From contig JBGVRH010000022.1 of assembly GCA_045128275.1 (NCBI GenBank), positions 14,766 to 78,765 on the forward strand: DNA of 64,000 nt. Direction: 5' to 3'. How positions within the stretch are numbered: position 1 is the first letter of the stretch; each line of letters begins with the position of its first letter. Positions 1 through 7,515 of this stretch are shown here, piece by piece. The position numbers were made by a program, and so were the translations under genes. The stretch is from CAMEON01 sp045128275 (GTDB lineage: Bacteria > Bacillota > Clostridia > Oscillospirales > CAG-272). The notes below the pieces were generated by a model. That model was not told the origin of the DNA, ran no database searches, and was given only the letters and a program-made list of their open reading frames with translations.

Positions 1-570
1 TTCAAGATCCTGGATCTGACCACGGGGGAGATGAAGCCTCTGACCGTGGGAGCTGACGGCACCTTTACCCTGGAGCTGGCTCCCGGACAGTGCGCGGTCA
101 TTGAGCTGCCCGCCGGTATGGATGTGTCCCGCTCTGAGGAAGGATCCGAGGATCTGGCGCTGAACAAGCCCGTATACGTGTCCACCTCCTCCGCCACCTT
201 CTGGCAGAAGACCAACGTGGCCTCCTACTTCCTCACCGACGGCACTCCCGATAACGGCTGCTGGATCTCCGAGCGCACCGACCGCGAGGGCTGGGCTAAG
301 CTGGATCTGACCGAGGTCTGTGACGTGAGCCGTATCGTGATCTCCTCCAACAGCCACCTGGGCAAGGCCCAGAGTCTCCGCGATTTCACCGTGCTGGTCT
401 CCGAGGACGGTGTGAATTACACCGAGGTGGGCAATTACGACGGCTACGAATGGGGCGACGGGGTATCCTCTCTGGAGGTGACCTTCGACACCGCCAAGGT
501 GCGGTACGTGCTGATCCGCACGGATACCAAGCGTCCCATGGGTATCGGTGAGATCGAGGTCTACGGCTGA
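1..570 (+). CDS. C-terminal part of a discoidin-domain (F5/8 type C) protein, 5' truncated
   Basis: The reading frame is open from base 1, so the start lies outside the window. The first ~40 residues (KILDLTTGE...GQCAVIEL) look like the last beta-sandwich of a glycoside hydrolase: a similar 'K-ATG-W...G-GVLVRV' ending closes the glycosidase-like protein at 4359-5594. The rest (from about LALNKPVYVSTSS) has the pattern of a discoidin/F5-8C carbohydrate-binding module: 'ALNKPV' entry, WISER, a 'RDFTVLVSEDG' segment and a final 'IGEIEVYG'. Such modules bind glycans on extracellular enzymes. I infer the missing part is a glycosidase, but this cannot be seen. It ends in TGA, and no clear terminator follows before the next gene. 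Confidence 0.75.
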   Translation, partial: FKILDLTTGEMKPLTVGADGTFTLELAPGQCAVIELPAGMDVSRSEEGSEDLALNKPVYVSTSSATFWQKTNVASYFLTDGTPDNGCWISERTDREGWAKLDLTEVCDVSRIVISSNSHLGKAQSLRDFTVLVSEDGVNYTEVGNYDGYEWGDGVSSLEVTFDTAKVRYVLIRTDTKRPMGIGEIEVYG

Positions 571-674
571 TCCGACAAAAAGAAAAAATAATTGAAGAAA
601 TTCCCCGCTTGGGCGTAATGAACGGTGAGTTTTTGCGTGTATATGGGTGAAGGCTCTCGAAAGGAGGCTTACGT

Positions 675-1088
675 ATGCGTAAAGATGATGAAAGGCTTGC
701 CGTTCCTACCCCGGGCGGGGATGCTTTGTCGGAGGTGCCCGTCGAGGTTCGGCCTCTGCACGGGGTCCTGTTCGTGCTGGCTTGCCTGGCGGTGGCGGTC
801 TGCTTGCTGATCTTCACGGTGTGGGCGGTCATTCTGCTGACCTACACGCCCGGAGATCCCGAGCAGGCGGGGATGGGAGAGATCGGCGTGATGATGGGAG
901 AGCTGGGAGCGGCCTTTATCGTGCTGATGCTGCGGGGGATATTCCGTCCCGTTTGGCTCTTGGGGCTTGCGCTGTCGATAGTCTTGGCTGTGCGGCGGCG
1001 GGGGAAGCCTCGGTGGCTGTGGGTCGCCTCGCTTTGTATGGCGGGGGGACTTGCGGTGATGGGAGCGGTCATGCTGGTTTGGATATGA
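675..1088 (+). CDS. Small membrane protein, paralogue 1 of 3
   Basis: A 137-residue protein of unknown function with an ideal ribosome site (AAAGGAGG, six bases before ATG). After a short charged N-terminus come hydrophobic segments near residues 30-55, 70-85 and 90-135. The signature 'RRRGKPRWLWVASL' near residues 107-120 recurs as 'ERRNKPKWLWVASL' and 'SRRRDKPAWLWGVSL' in the next two genes, so all three derive from one ancestor. Each ends with a membrane helix. The three genes lie head to tail with gaps of about 20 bases, which suggests one transcript. I do not recognise the family; transport, stress and immunity roles are all open. Confidence 0.75.
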   Translation: MRKDDERLAVPTPGGDALSEVPVEVRPLHGVLFVLACLAVAVCLLIFTVWAVILLTYTPGDPEQAGMGEIGVMMGELGAAFIVLMLRGIFRPVWLLGLALSIVLAVRRRGKPRWLWVASLCMAGGLAVMGAVMLVWI

Positions 1089-1108
1089 CACTCAATAAGG
1101 AGGCTGTT

Positions 1109-1504
1109 ATGGATACGAATGAAAAGTTGGATCGGATCATGCCGCCCGTCAAGGCGGAGAAAAAGCATATTGCCCTGTTCGTGATCGCCTGTGTGCTGTT
1201 GGCGGTTTCGGCGGTTCTCGCCTGCTTTCTGATGGCGGTGCATCTGGATCCGCCGCAGGTGGAGACCCCCGTGGGGGATCCCTTGGCGATCGGGGCTCTG
1301 CTGTTGGCGGGGGCCGCCTACGGCATGGCTATGCTGATCGCGCTGGCCTTGTTCGTGATCAACTGGCTCTGCGGGATGGTGATCATGGCTCTGCTGGCCA
1401 TGGAGCGGAGGAACAAGCCCAAGTGGCTGTGGGTGGCGTCGCTGACCGTGGCACTGGTCAGTCTCTTGCCCGCGGCCATGGTGGCGGTGGCGGTAGCGGC
1501 GTAG
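1109..1504 (+). CDS. Small membrane protein, paralogue 2 of 3
   Basis: A 131-residue membrane protein. The ATG at 1109 follows AAGGAGG with good spacing; a longer open frame upstream overlaps the previous gene and has no ribosome site. The N-terminus (MDTNEKLDRIMPPVKAEKKH) is soluble and basic. Hydrophobic segments follow at about residues 22-45, 57-90 and 105-130, with the family signature ERRNKPKWLWVASL between the second and third. It shares its architecture with the genes on both sides. Function unknown. Confidence 0.75.
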   Translation: MDTNEKLDRIMPPVKAEKKHIALFVIACVLLAVSAVLACFLMAVHLDPPQVETPVGDPLAIGALLLAGAAYGMAMLIALALFVINWLCGMVIMALLAMERRNKPKWLWVASLTVALVSLLPAAMVAVAVAA

Positions 1505-1520
1505 GCCGGAGGGTGAGAAT

Positions 1521-1901
1521 ATGGACGAAAAACCATCCGTCAAGGTCAAGAAAAGCCACATCGTTCTGCTGATCTTTGCCTGTGTATGCCTGCTCATCGC
1601 TCTGAAGGGGGCAAAGGATCTTTCGGAGGTCTTCCTGTTGGCCGAGACTCCGACCTATCCCTCCGACGTGGGGGCGGCAGGGCTTTTCGCCATCCTGCTG
1701 GGGGAATCGTTGCGGGGATTTGCTCTGACTGTTCTGTTGCTGGGATTTGTGCCTTACCTATGCGGCGGGCTGGTGCTTTCCATCGTGCTGGTTTCCCGCA
1801 GACGGGATAAGCCCGCTTGGCTGTGGGGGGTATCGCTGGGATTGGCTGTCCTGTTCGGGCTGATCGCGGTGGGACTTGTATTGGCTTGGATTTTGGTATA
1901 A
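1521..1901 (+). CDS. Small membrane protein, paralogue 3 of 3
   Basis: A 126-residue membrane protein, third member of the tandem family. It starts MDEKPSVKVKKSHIVLL; the KKSH/KKHI stretch before the first helix is shared with paralogue 2. The signature SRRRDKPAWLWGVSL lies near residues 91-105 and precedes the last helix. The ribosome site (GGAGGGTGAGAAT) sits just after the stop of paralogue 2, so co-translation is likely. A hairpin terminator follows at 1910-1952, marking the end of this three-gene unit. Function unknown. Confidence 0.75.
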   Translation: MDEKPSVKVKKSHIVLLIFACVCLLIALKGAKDLSEVFLLAETPTYPSDVGAAGLFAILLGESLRGFALTVLLLGFVPYLCGGLVLSIVLVSRRRDKPAWLWGVSLGLAVLFGLIAVGLVLAWILV

Positions 1902-1909
1902 GATAAAAT

Positions 1910-1952
1910 ACCGTCTCGGCGGGGCTCTGGGGAGTCCGTCGGGGCGGTTTTT
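1910..1952 (+). terminator. Rho-independent terminator after the three-paralogue unit
   Basis: A 13-bp stem with three G-U pairs (1910-1922 with 936-948 of the same kilobase, i.e. 1936-1948) encloses a 13-nt loop and is followed by five T residues. Confidence 0.7.
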
Positions 1953-2065
1953 GTCAAGAGGGCCGGTTGGGTCGGGCTCGTTTTTTGGCGCTTTTTGTCG
2001 TCGCGGCGCATACACTGTGGTGGGGGGCGGTACGCCCTCAACCAATACTGCAAGGAGGATAATCT

Positions 2066-2920
2066 ATGGCAACCTTTCAGAACCAAGCGACGCTGACCTA
2101 CGGTGGCAATGTGACCACCTCCAACGTGGTGACGGGGGAGCTGCAGCAGGCGGTTTCCGTGGCGAAGTACGCCATCAACGACACCTACACCCAGGGAGAG
2201 GTACTGACCTACGTGATCAGTCTGGTGAATTCCGGGACGACACCCTTGACCGAGCTGACCGTGACCGATAATCTGGGGGCGTACGTCCTGAACGGGAACG
2301 ATCTTGTGCCTCTGGACTACGTGACGGACTCTCTTGCCTACTACGTGGGCGGTGTCCTTCAGTCCACACCTGTGATCGCCGCGACGGATCCCTTGGTGGT
2401 GACGGGAATCACCGTGCCTGCGGGGGGGAATGCCTTTCTGGTGTATCAGGCGCGGGTCAATGAGTTTGCGTCTCCCGCCCAGGGTGGGAGCGTGACCAAC
2501 ACGGTCACCGTCACGGGGACGGCTCTGCCCGCGCCCATCACGGCCTCCGAGACGGTCACCTCCGACTCCGAGGCCTTCCTGACCATCGGGAAATCTCTGA
2601 ATCCCACAACCGTCTCCGAGGGTGATCGCCTGACCTACACCTTCGTGATCCAGAACTTTGGCAACACTCCCGTGGTGACGACCGATGATGCCGTGGTCAC
2701 CGACAACTTCGATCCCATCCTGTCGGATCTGGCCGTGACCTTCAACGGCGCGGTCTGGGCCGAGGGTGTCCAGTACACCTACGACGATACCACCGGGGCT
2801 TTCGCCACCATTCCCGCCAACATCACCGTGCCCGCCGCCACCTACACCCAAAACCCTGCTACGGGGGCGTGGAGCGTGGTGCCGGGGGTGAGTACCTTGG
2901 TGGTTGTGGGGACTGTGTGA
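2066..2920 (+). CDS. DUF11-type beta-sandwich repeat protein
   Basis: A 284-residue protein beginning MATFQNQATLTYGGN, with a good ribosome site (AAGGAGG). It has the 'conserved repeat domain' (DUF11) pattern: 'GEVLTYVISLVNSGTTPLTEL-VTDNLG' in the first half and 'GDRLTYTFVIQNFGNTPV--VVTDNF' in the second, so two related immunoglobulin-like units. It has no signal peptide, lipobox, sortase motif or membrane helix, which is odd because DUF11 domains usually build surface proteins. In Clostridia, stand-alone DUF11 proteins with this start are common and uncharacterised; a spore-surface role is possible but is my speculation. A terminator follows at 2950-2975. Confidence 0.8.
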   Translation: MATFQNQATLTYGGNVTTSNVVTGELQQAVSVAKYAINDTYTQGEVLTYVISLVNSGTTPLTELTVTDNLGAYVLNGNDLVPLDYVTDSLAYYVGGVLQSTPVIAATDPLVVTGITVPAGGNAFLVYQARVNEFASPAQGGSVTNTVTVTGTALPAPITASETVTSDSEAFLTIGKSLNPTTVSEGDRLTYTFVIQNFGNTPVVTTDDAVVTDNFDPILSDLAVTFNGAVWAEGVQYTYDDTTGAFATIPANITVPAATYTQNPATGAWSVVPGVSTLVVVGTV

Positions 2921-2949
2921 GCTTCGGCCACGGAAAACTGGAAGATTGG

Positions 2950-2975
2950 GGGCTGTCCTGCGGGACGGCCCTTTT
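2950..2975 (+). terminator. Terminator after the DUF11 gene
   Basis: GGGCTGTCC (2950-2958), loop TGCG, GGACGGCCC (2963-2971), then TTTT. Confidence 0.75.
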
Positions 2976-2979
2976 GGTC

Positions 2980-3008
2980 TTGCGTGCTTGCTATAAATGT
3001 GATATAAT
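2980..3008 (+). promoter_or_regulatory. Promoter for the sigma factor operon
   Basis: TTGCGT (2980-2985), 17-nt spacer, TATAAT (3003-3008) preceded by TGA (extended -10). It lies about 90 bases before the sigma factor gene. Confidence 0.7.
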
Positions 3009-3100
3009 AAATAAAAACGAGAAAATTTTTACAGGTTTTCGGATTTTTGTCGACTGTACAGGTGAAGGAGCTATCAGAACATCTGTAAAGGAGGTGCGGC

Positions 3101-3685
3101 ATGGAGCTTCAAACCCAAGCGGCTATGAGTGACGAGCAGATCGTGGAGCTGTACTGGCAGCGGGATGAGCGAGCTATTCAAGAGACCGACCGCAAGTATC
3201 AGCATTTTCTGCTGACGGTTGCCCACAACATTTTACGGGACGCGCAGGACTGTGAGGAATGTCTGAACGATACCTATCTGGGGGCGTGGAACGCCATCCC
3301 GCCCGCGCGGCCGAAGGTCTTGCAGGCCTTTCTGGCCACCATCATGCGGCGGACGGCCATTGACCGCTACAAGGCGGGAAAGCGGCAGAAGCGGATAAGC
3401 TCCGAGCTGACGGTGGCCCTCTCCGAGGTGGAGGAGCTTCTGACCGACGGAAGCGACCCCGCCGCCGAGCTGGACGCCCGTGAGCTGGGGCGGGTCATCA
3501 GCGCATACATCCGCTCCCTGCCCAAGCGGCGGAGGTATATCTTCATGAGTCGCTACTATATGGCGCGGCCTATTGGAGAGATCGCGAGACTGCTGGGCTG
3601 TAGTGAGTCCACCGTCAACAAGGAGATTGCGGCGATCAAGTGCGATCTGAAGGAAAAGCTGGAAAAGGAGGGATATTCTCTATGA
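3101..3685 (+). CDS. RNA polymerase sigma-70 family (ECF-type) sigma factor
   Basis: A 194-residue ECF-like sigma factor directing RNA polymerase to a small regulon. Region 2 is seen at about residues 20-95 (YQHFLLTVAHNILRDAQDCE, then ATIMRRTAIDRYKAGKR, matching the 2.3-2.4 helix). Region 4 lies at about residues 130-190, with the helix-turn-helix 'IGEIARLLGCSESTVNKEIAAI'-like segment. The ribosome site AAAGGAGGT is strong. The TGA stop overlaps the ATG of the next gene (ATGA), so the two are translationally coupled, as is usual for ECF sigma factors and their regulators. The target promoter is not visible here. Confidence 0.9.
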   Translation: MELQTQAAMSDEQIVELYWQRDERAIQETDRKYQHFLLTVAHNILRDAQDCEECLNDTYLGAWNAIPPARPKVLQAFLATIMRRTAIDRYKAGKRQKRISSELTVALSEVEELLTDGSDPAAELDARELGRVISAYIRSLPKRRRYIFMSRYYMARPIGEIARLLGCSESTVNKEIAAIKCDLKEKLEKEGYSL

Positions 3686-4296
3686 AGGAGCAGGAATTCT
3701 TGGACGCGGTCAGCCACATTGAGGCTGACGTGGTGGAGTCTTTTGTGGCCATGGATGCCCGACTGCAAAGGAAGGCGGGGCGCTCCAGGGCCGGGATCGT
3801 CTGGACACGGATCGGTGCGGTGGCGGCTTCCGGTCTGATTCTTGTGCTTGCGTTTTTGACAAGCATAGGAGATGCAAGCATCATTGCCACCGCGGTGATG
3901 AATTACGGGCCGGCAATTTCTCTGCCGATACTCATTGCGATCTTCCTGTCATTTGGCTTTTCCTTCACGAAAAAAGAGAAAACTCCATCGTCTTTGCTGT
4001 TAACAAACGGTATTCTATTGACGGCGATCAATGCTTTGAATATTTTCGGAGTCTGTTTATACTCCATATATGCGGGTATCAACATGATCGGCAAGCTCCC
4101 AATCATATTGGTCAGCTCGAACGTGGGCCTGTGTTTATCTCTCGGTATAGGTATGGCGATCATCCGAACCAAAAAAGAGTGGTGGCAGAGGCTGATGCTG
4201 TATCTGTTGCTTTTGATGATCTCCGTGATCGCTTCATGCTTGGCGCATAATACCATGGCTATGCTTATGAACGGTGACGCGTTCACGGCTTTGTAA
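3682..4296 (+). CDS. Membrane protein coupled to the sigma factor (possible anti-sigma)
   Basis: A 204-residue protein with the start at 3682, which overlaps the sigma factor stop by four bases and follows GGAGGG. The first ~45 residues are soluble and acidic (MKEQEFLDAVSHIEADVVES). Five or six hydrophobic segments follow (about 50-68, 75-95, 107-130, 138-158, 168-190). This soluble N-terminal domain plus membrane domain, together with coupling to an ECF sigma gene, fits an anti-sigma factor. There is no HXXXCXXC zinc motif, so it is not a ZAS-type anti-sigma. Function is inferred from context only. AT content is higher than in its neighbours. Confidence 0.65.
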   Translation: MKEQEFLDAVSHIEADVVESFVAMDARLQRKAGRSRAGIVWTRIGAVAASGLILVLAFLTSIGDASIIATAVMNYGPAISLPILIAIFLSFGFSFTKKEKTPSSLLLTNGILLTAINALNIFGVCLYSIYAGINMIGKLPIILVSSNVGLCLSLGIGMAIIRTKKEWWQRLMLYLLLLMISVIASCLAHNTMAMLMNGDAFTAL

Positions 4297-4313
4297 AAAA
4301 AGCAATCGTACGG

Positions 4314-4350
4314 AAAAAGGCGATACCCGCGTGGATATCGCCTTTTTTTT
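4314..4350. terminator. Bidirectional terminator between convergent genes
   Basis: GGCGATA (4319-4325), 10-nt loop, TATCGCC (4336-4342), with five A before and eight T after. It serves the sigma operon (+) and the glycosidase-like gene (-). Confidence 0.85.
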
Positions 4351-4358
4351 ATGGGGGA

Positions 4359-5594
4359 TCAGACCACCCGAACCAGCACTCCGTCCCCCGCGGCCATAGT
4401 AAAGCTGCCGTCGCAGGTCTCCCACGCGCCCGTAGCCTTGTTGAGCTTCTCCAGCCCTCCCTCGGCCTTCACGGTAACGGTCACGGCGTTCTTGTAGTCC
4501 TTATTGACCAGCATACACTTATCCCCCGCGAAGAAGCCCGCCACGAGGCTTCCACCTTCAATAGCGGTGTACTTGCCGTAGCCCGCGAAGGGAGTGGTCA
4601 GCTCGTCGGGGTCGCCGCCTACGTGGAAGACGGCCTCGGAGGTCATCTCCCCCTCTCCGCAGATGCCATTGTAGAGGGCTTGGAGGTCGGCGTTGATGGC
4701 CTTGACGATCTCGTACTTCTCGCCCCTGGTGCCGTCCGAGAGGATGATGCCGTTGTGGTACGACCAGGGCTCGGTGTGGGCGGTGCCGGGGGTCCAGTAG
4801 GTGAAGTAGGAGATGAGGGTGGAGCCGTAGGCCAGGGCGGTGAAGGCCTCCCAGCGCACCTCGGCCTCGGTGGGCCAGCGGTAGTGCCAATGCTCCACCA
4901 AGAGGATGATGTCCATCCACGGCACGCCTCGCTTCATGGCGTTACTGCGGATGATCTCCAGGTTATCGTAGTAGTGGGCTCCGTTGGACTCGGCGAAGAG
5001 CTTGTTCTCCCAGCCGTTGCGGACACGGTTCTCGTCGCTGACGCGGGCGGGGGTCAGACCCTCCAGGGAGTCCACCTCTCTCTTACTGAGGTTGTAGTGA
5101 TCGTAGGAGAGAACGGTGGGATGGACAATGTCGAAGTAGCCGTCGATGTGGCGCTGGTAGCGCTGTGCGAAGGTCTCGCCCTCGGCGGGGGGAACGGCGT
5201 GGAAGGGGAGGAGGTTGATGTACTCCCCGTGCTTGGGATCGTGGGTGTTGAGGTAGTCGGCCACCCGCCCCAGGGTGGGGAAGTAATCGTCCAGGGGCTC
5301 GTCCTTGATGAAGAAGCGGTTGACGGCGGGGTAGTCGGCGTAGTCGGAAATGACGGCATCCAGCAGGGCCTCCCAGCCCTCCTCACCTGCCAGGGCCTGC
5401 CCGATGCGGTAGTCGCCCACGTTGGCCTTGAGGCCCAGCTCCTCGCACCAGCGGAGAACCTGCTGATTGGTCTCGGGGCCGTAGCTGCATTCGATGATGT
5501 TGAAGCCCGCCTCCTTGGCCTCTATGAGACGCTCCTTGGAGAGGAATTCGGGGCGGATGCCGTACCAGTAGGTGATGGGGTAAAGCTTGGTCAT
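4359..5594 (-). CDS. TIM-barrel glycoside hydrolase-like protein (clan A / beta-galactosidase-like)
   Basis: A 411-residue cytoplasmic protein without a signal peptide. It opens with a (beta/alpha) barrel: 'YPITYWYGIRPEFLSKE' and 'AGFNIIECSYG'. Candidate catalytic acids are in 'FFIKDEPLDDYF' (about residue 95) and 'ILLVEHWHYRWPTEAE' (about residue 240). After residue ~330 comes a small beta-sandwich typical of the C-terminus of clan A glycosidases. It resembles GH42-like enzymes, but I cannot assign a family or substrate. The ribosome site is GAAAGGAGTC. It lies next to a binding lipoprotein, a heparinase-like gene and a discoidin protein, which supports glycan use. Confidence 0.7.
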   Translation of the reverse strand: MTKLYPITYWYGIRPEFLSKERLIEAKEAGFNIIECSYGPETNQQVLRWCEELGLKANVGDYRIGQALAGEEGWEALLDAVISDYADYPAVNRFFIKDEPLDDYFPTLGRVADYLNTHDPKHGEYINLLPFHAVPPAEGETFAQRYQRHIDGYFDIVHPTVLSYDHYNLSKREVDSLEGLTPARVSDENRVRNGWENKLFAESNGAHYYDNLEIIRSNAMKRGVPWMDIILLVEHWHYRWPTEAEVRWEAFTALAYGSTLISYFTYWTPGTAHTEPWSYHNGIILSDGTRGEKYEIVKAINADLQALYNGICGEGEMTSEAVFHVGGDPDELTTPFAGYGKYTAIEGGSLVAGFFAGDKCMLVNKDYKNAVTVTVKAEGGLEKLNKATGAWETCDGSFTMAAGDGVLVRVV

Positions 5595-5609
5595 AGCAGA
5601 CTCCTTTCG

Positions 5610-5760
5610 GGGGAAAAAATGAAGAATGAAGAATGAAAAATGAATAATGGTGGATGGAAACCTTCGGTTTCCTGCGATTTCGTTGTATAATGAATGGACA
5701 AATCCGTAGGATTTGCACCGAAACTATTCACTATTCATTATTCATTATTCATTATCAAAG
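5610..5760. repeat. Palindromic repeat element with ATTCATT arms
   Basis: The left arm is a run of AATGAAGAATGA-type units (about 5618-5650). The right arm is the inverse, CTATTCATTATTCATT units (about 5724-5756). Between them sit two small hairpins, GGAAACCttcGGTTTCC (about 5656-5672) and AAATCCgtaGGATTT (about 5701-5715). The whole could fold into one cruciform or RNA hairpin. No coding frame is seen. It resembles a non-autonomous palindromic element, and it fills most of the gap between two minus-strand genes. Confidence 0.65.
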
Positions 5761-5762
5761 AA

Positions 5763-5793
5763 CGGGGTCGGGGCAAATTCCCGACCCCGCGCA
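5763..5793 (-). terminator. Probable terminator of the binding-protein gene
   Basis: CGGGGTCGGG and CCCGACCCCG arms around a short AT loop. Read on the minus strand, the stem is followed by TTCTTT. The weak T-run lowers confidence. Confidence 0.5.
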
Positions 5794-5811
5794 GGGTTTT
5801 TATTGGTTGGA

Positions 5812-7341
5812 TCAGCTGATGCCGTTCTTCTTCTCGAACAAACGGATCTTGGACTGGAGGGCTCGGTCTACGGATCTCTGCTTGCCTGCGTAGACGGCGG
5901 CGAACTCACGCTTGGCCTGCATGGCCTCGGCGAAGGACTGGAGCATGACGCTGCCCAGGGGCAGGTTGTAGGCCAGGATGAAGGAGTTATCGAAGTTGTC
6001 GTGGATGATATCGATGATGGCGGCGGCCTTCTCGTCATCTACGCACTGCACCTGGAGGCACTCCTTGTAGTACACGGGAATGAGGACCTTGGCGGTCTCG
6101 CGGTTGAGCACCTCGACTACGGTGGAGATGAAGGCCAGATCGGTGGAGGTAGCCAGGATGGCACCCATCTCGGTGGTATCGTGGGCGGAGGTGGTGTACT
6201 TCTTATCCGACGCGAAGAGCATGGGGTAGGGAAGCACGGCGGCATCGCCCTCCATCTGACGGAGGATGGCGTTCTCCAGGGAGCCCAGACGCTGGTAGCC
6301 GACGATGAGGCACTCGTCCTGGGTAAAGGCGGTGAGCAGATCGGCATCGGTGGTGAGAGCTACGCTGGCGCTATCGTTGTTGAAGAGAGTGCCCATGGCG
6401 TTGGCCAGCTGGTTAGCGCGGTCGCCCTCGTGAAGCACCACGGTGGGGTAGCCGTCCTCGTCGCGGGAGATGAAGGTGGGATTACCGCTGACAGAGAAGG
6501 GGATGGAGCCGCCCCAGAACTCAGGCTCCATGAAGCCGAACTGGTCGCCCTTGTCCTTGGTGCCGTTGAGGTTCTTGTCCACGTACATATCCGAGATGAT
6601 CTCGTTCATCTTCTCATAGGTCCACTCGAAATTGGTGACCACGTCGTAGAGCTCATCGGCCTTGCGGTTGTAGTGATCCAGGTAGATCTGCTTGTTGAGC
6701 AGGAGCAGATGGGCATCGCGGAGGATGTCGATGAAATAGTCGCCTGCCAGGACGTACTGATAACCGTCCATGAGGCGGAGGTCATCCATATAGTCCTTGT
6801 ACCAGTAGGGACGCTCGAAGTCGAAGACGCAATCCTCGTCCAGGACGTTGCGGAAGTTGCCCTCGATGAGCAGCTCGGCGTAGGCGTAGATATCGTTGAT
6901 GACCAGATCGTACTCGTCGGTGCCCGAGGTGGTGAAGCGGCGGATATCGGCGGCGACCGCATTGTAGGCCAGATCGATCTGGGTGAACTGGAGCTCCACG
7001 CCCAGGAGCTCTTCCACCTGGATGTTGCGCTCCAGAACGGCATCGTTGACCAGACCGCCGTCGGTCTCGCCGGTGCCCTCGATGAGGAAGTTGGAGTTAC
7101 CCTTACCCATGGTGGAGATGTTGGTGCTGGTGTAGATGCGGAATTCGCGGCCGTCGTAGTTGACGTTGTCGAAGCGGTGGTCTTCCTCCACCGACTCGCC
7201 CTCGGAGTTGGCGCCGGTATCACCGGGCAGGGTGACGTCGGGACCCTCCTGGGTCTCGCCGCAGCCCGTGAATACGACGGCGACCGACAGCAGCGTGATC
7301 AGAGCCAGCAGCAGGCTCAGTCTTTTCGTAAATGTTGTCAT
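5812..7341 (-). CDS. Extracellular solute-binding lipoprotein (family 1-like, probably sugar ABC uptake)
   Basis: A 509-residue lipoprotein. The N-terminus MTTFTKRLSLLLALITLLSV leads to a lipobox-like VVFTGC at Cys27, then an acidic linker (about 30-55). The mature part reads like the long clostridial sugar-type binding proteins: 'LERNIQVEELLGVELQF', 'YDLVINDIYAYAELLIEGNF', 'GYQYVLAGDYFIDIL'. It should capture a glycan or oligosaccharide outside the membrane. No permease or ATPase gene is adjacent, so its transporter partners must be elsewhere. Flanking genes are a glycosidase-like and a heparinase-like enzyme, consistent with a polysaccharide locus. The ribosome site is GAAGGAGTTTC. A palindrome lies upstream at 7385-7400. 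Confidence 0.85.
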   Translation of the reverse strand: MTTFTKRLSLLLALITLLSVAVVFTGCGETQEGPDVTLPGDTGANSEGESVEEDHRFDNVNYDGREFRIYTSTNISTMGKGNSNFLIEGTGETDGGLVNDAVLERNIQVEELLGVELQFTQIDLAYNAVAADIRRFTTSGTDEYDLVINDIYAYAELLIEGNFRNVLDEDCVFDFERPYWYKDYMDDLRLMDGYQYVLAGDYFIDILRDAHLLLLNKQIYLDHYNRKADELYDVVTNFEWTYEKMNEIISDMYVDKNLNGTKDKGDQFGFMEPEFWGGSIPFSVSGNPTFISRDEDGYPTVVLHEGDRANQLANAMGTLFNNDSASVALTTDADLLTAFTQDECLIVGYQRLGSLENAILRQMEGDAAVLPYPMLFASDKKYTTSAHDTTEMGAILATSTDLAFISTVVEVLNRETAKVLIPVYYKECLQVQCVDDEKAAAIIDIIHDNFDNSFILAYNLPLGSVMLQSFAEAMQAKREFAAVYAGKQRSVDRALQSKIRLFEKKNGIS

Positions 7342-7384
7342 GAGAAACTCCTTCCAAAGAAGTATAATTTTACCTCTCCATTAT

Positions 7385-7400
7385 CTCACACAAATGTGAG
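7385..7400. promoter_or_regulatory. Palindromic candidate operator CTCACA-N4-TGTGAG
   Basis: A perfect 6-bp inverted repeat around CAAA lies between the divergent starts of the binding lipoprotein and the heparinase-like gene. A GATAAT -10-like box for the minus strand sits directly beside it, so a bound regulator could block that promoter. The regulator is unknown. Confidence 0.45.
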
Positions 7401-7454
7401 CCAAATTTAAACGATAAATTTACAATTTGTGAACAATGATTCGTGAAAATCCCC

Positions 7455-7484
7455 TTGCCAAACCCCGTGCAGGTGTGGTATAAT
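7455..7484 (+). promoter_or_regulatory. Promoter for the heparinase-like gene
   Basis: TTGCCA (7455-7460), 18-nt spacer, TATAAT (7479-7484) with upstream TGG (extended -10). Confidence 0.75.
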
Positions 7485-7515
7485 GGAGAAAACCCACAAG
7501 AAGGAGGATGTAACC

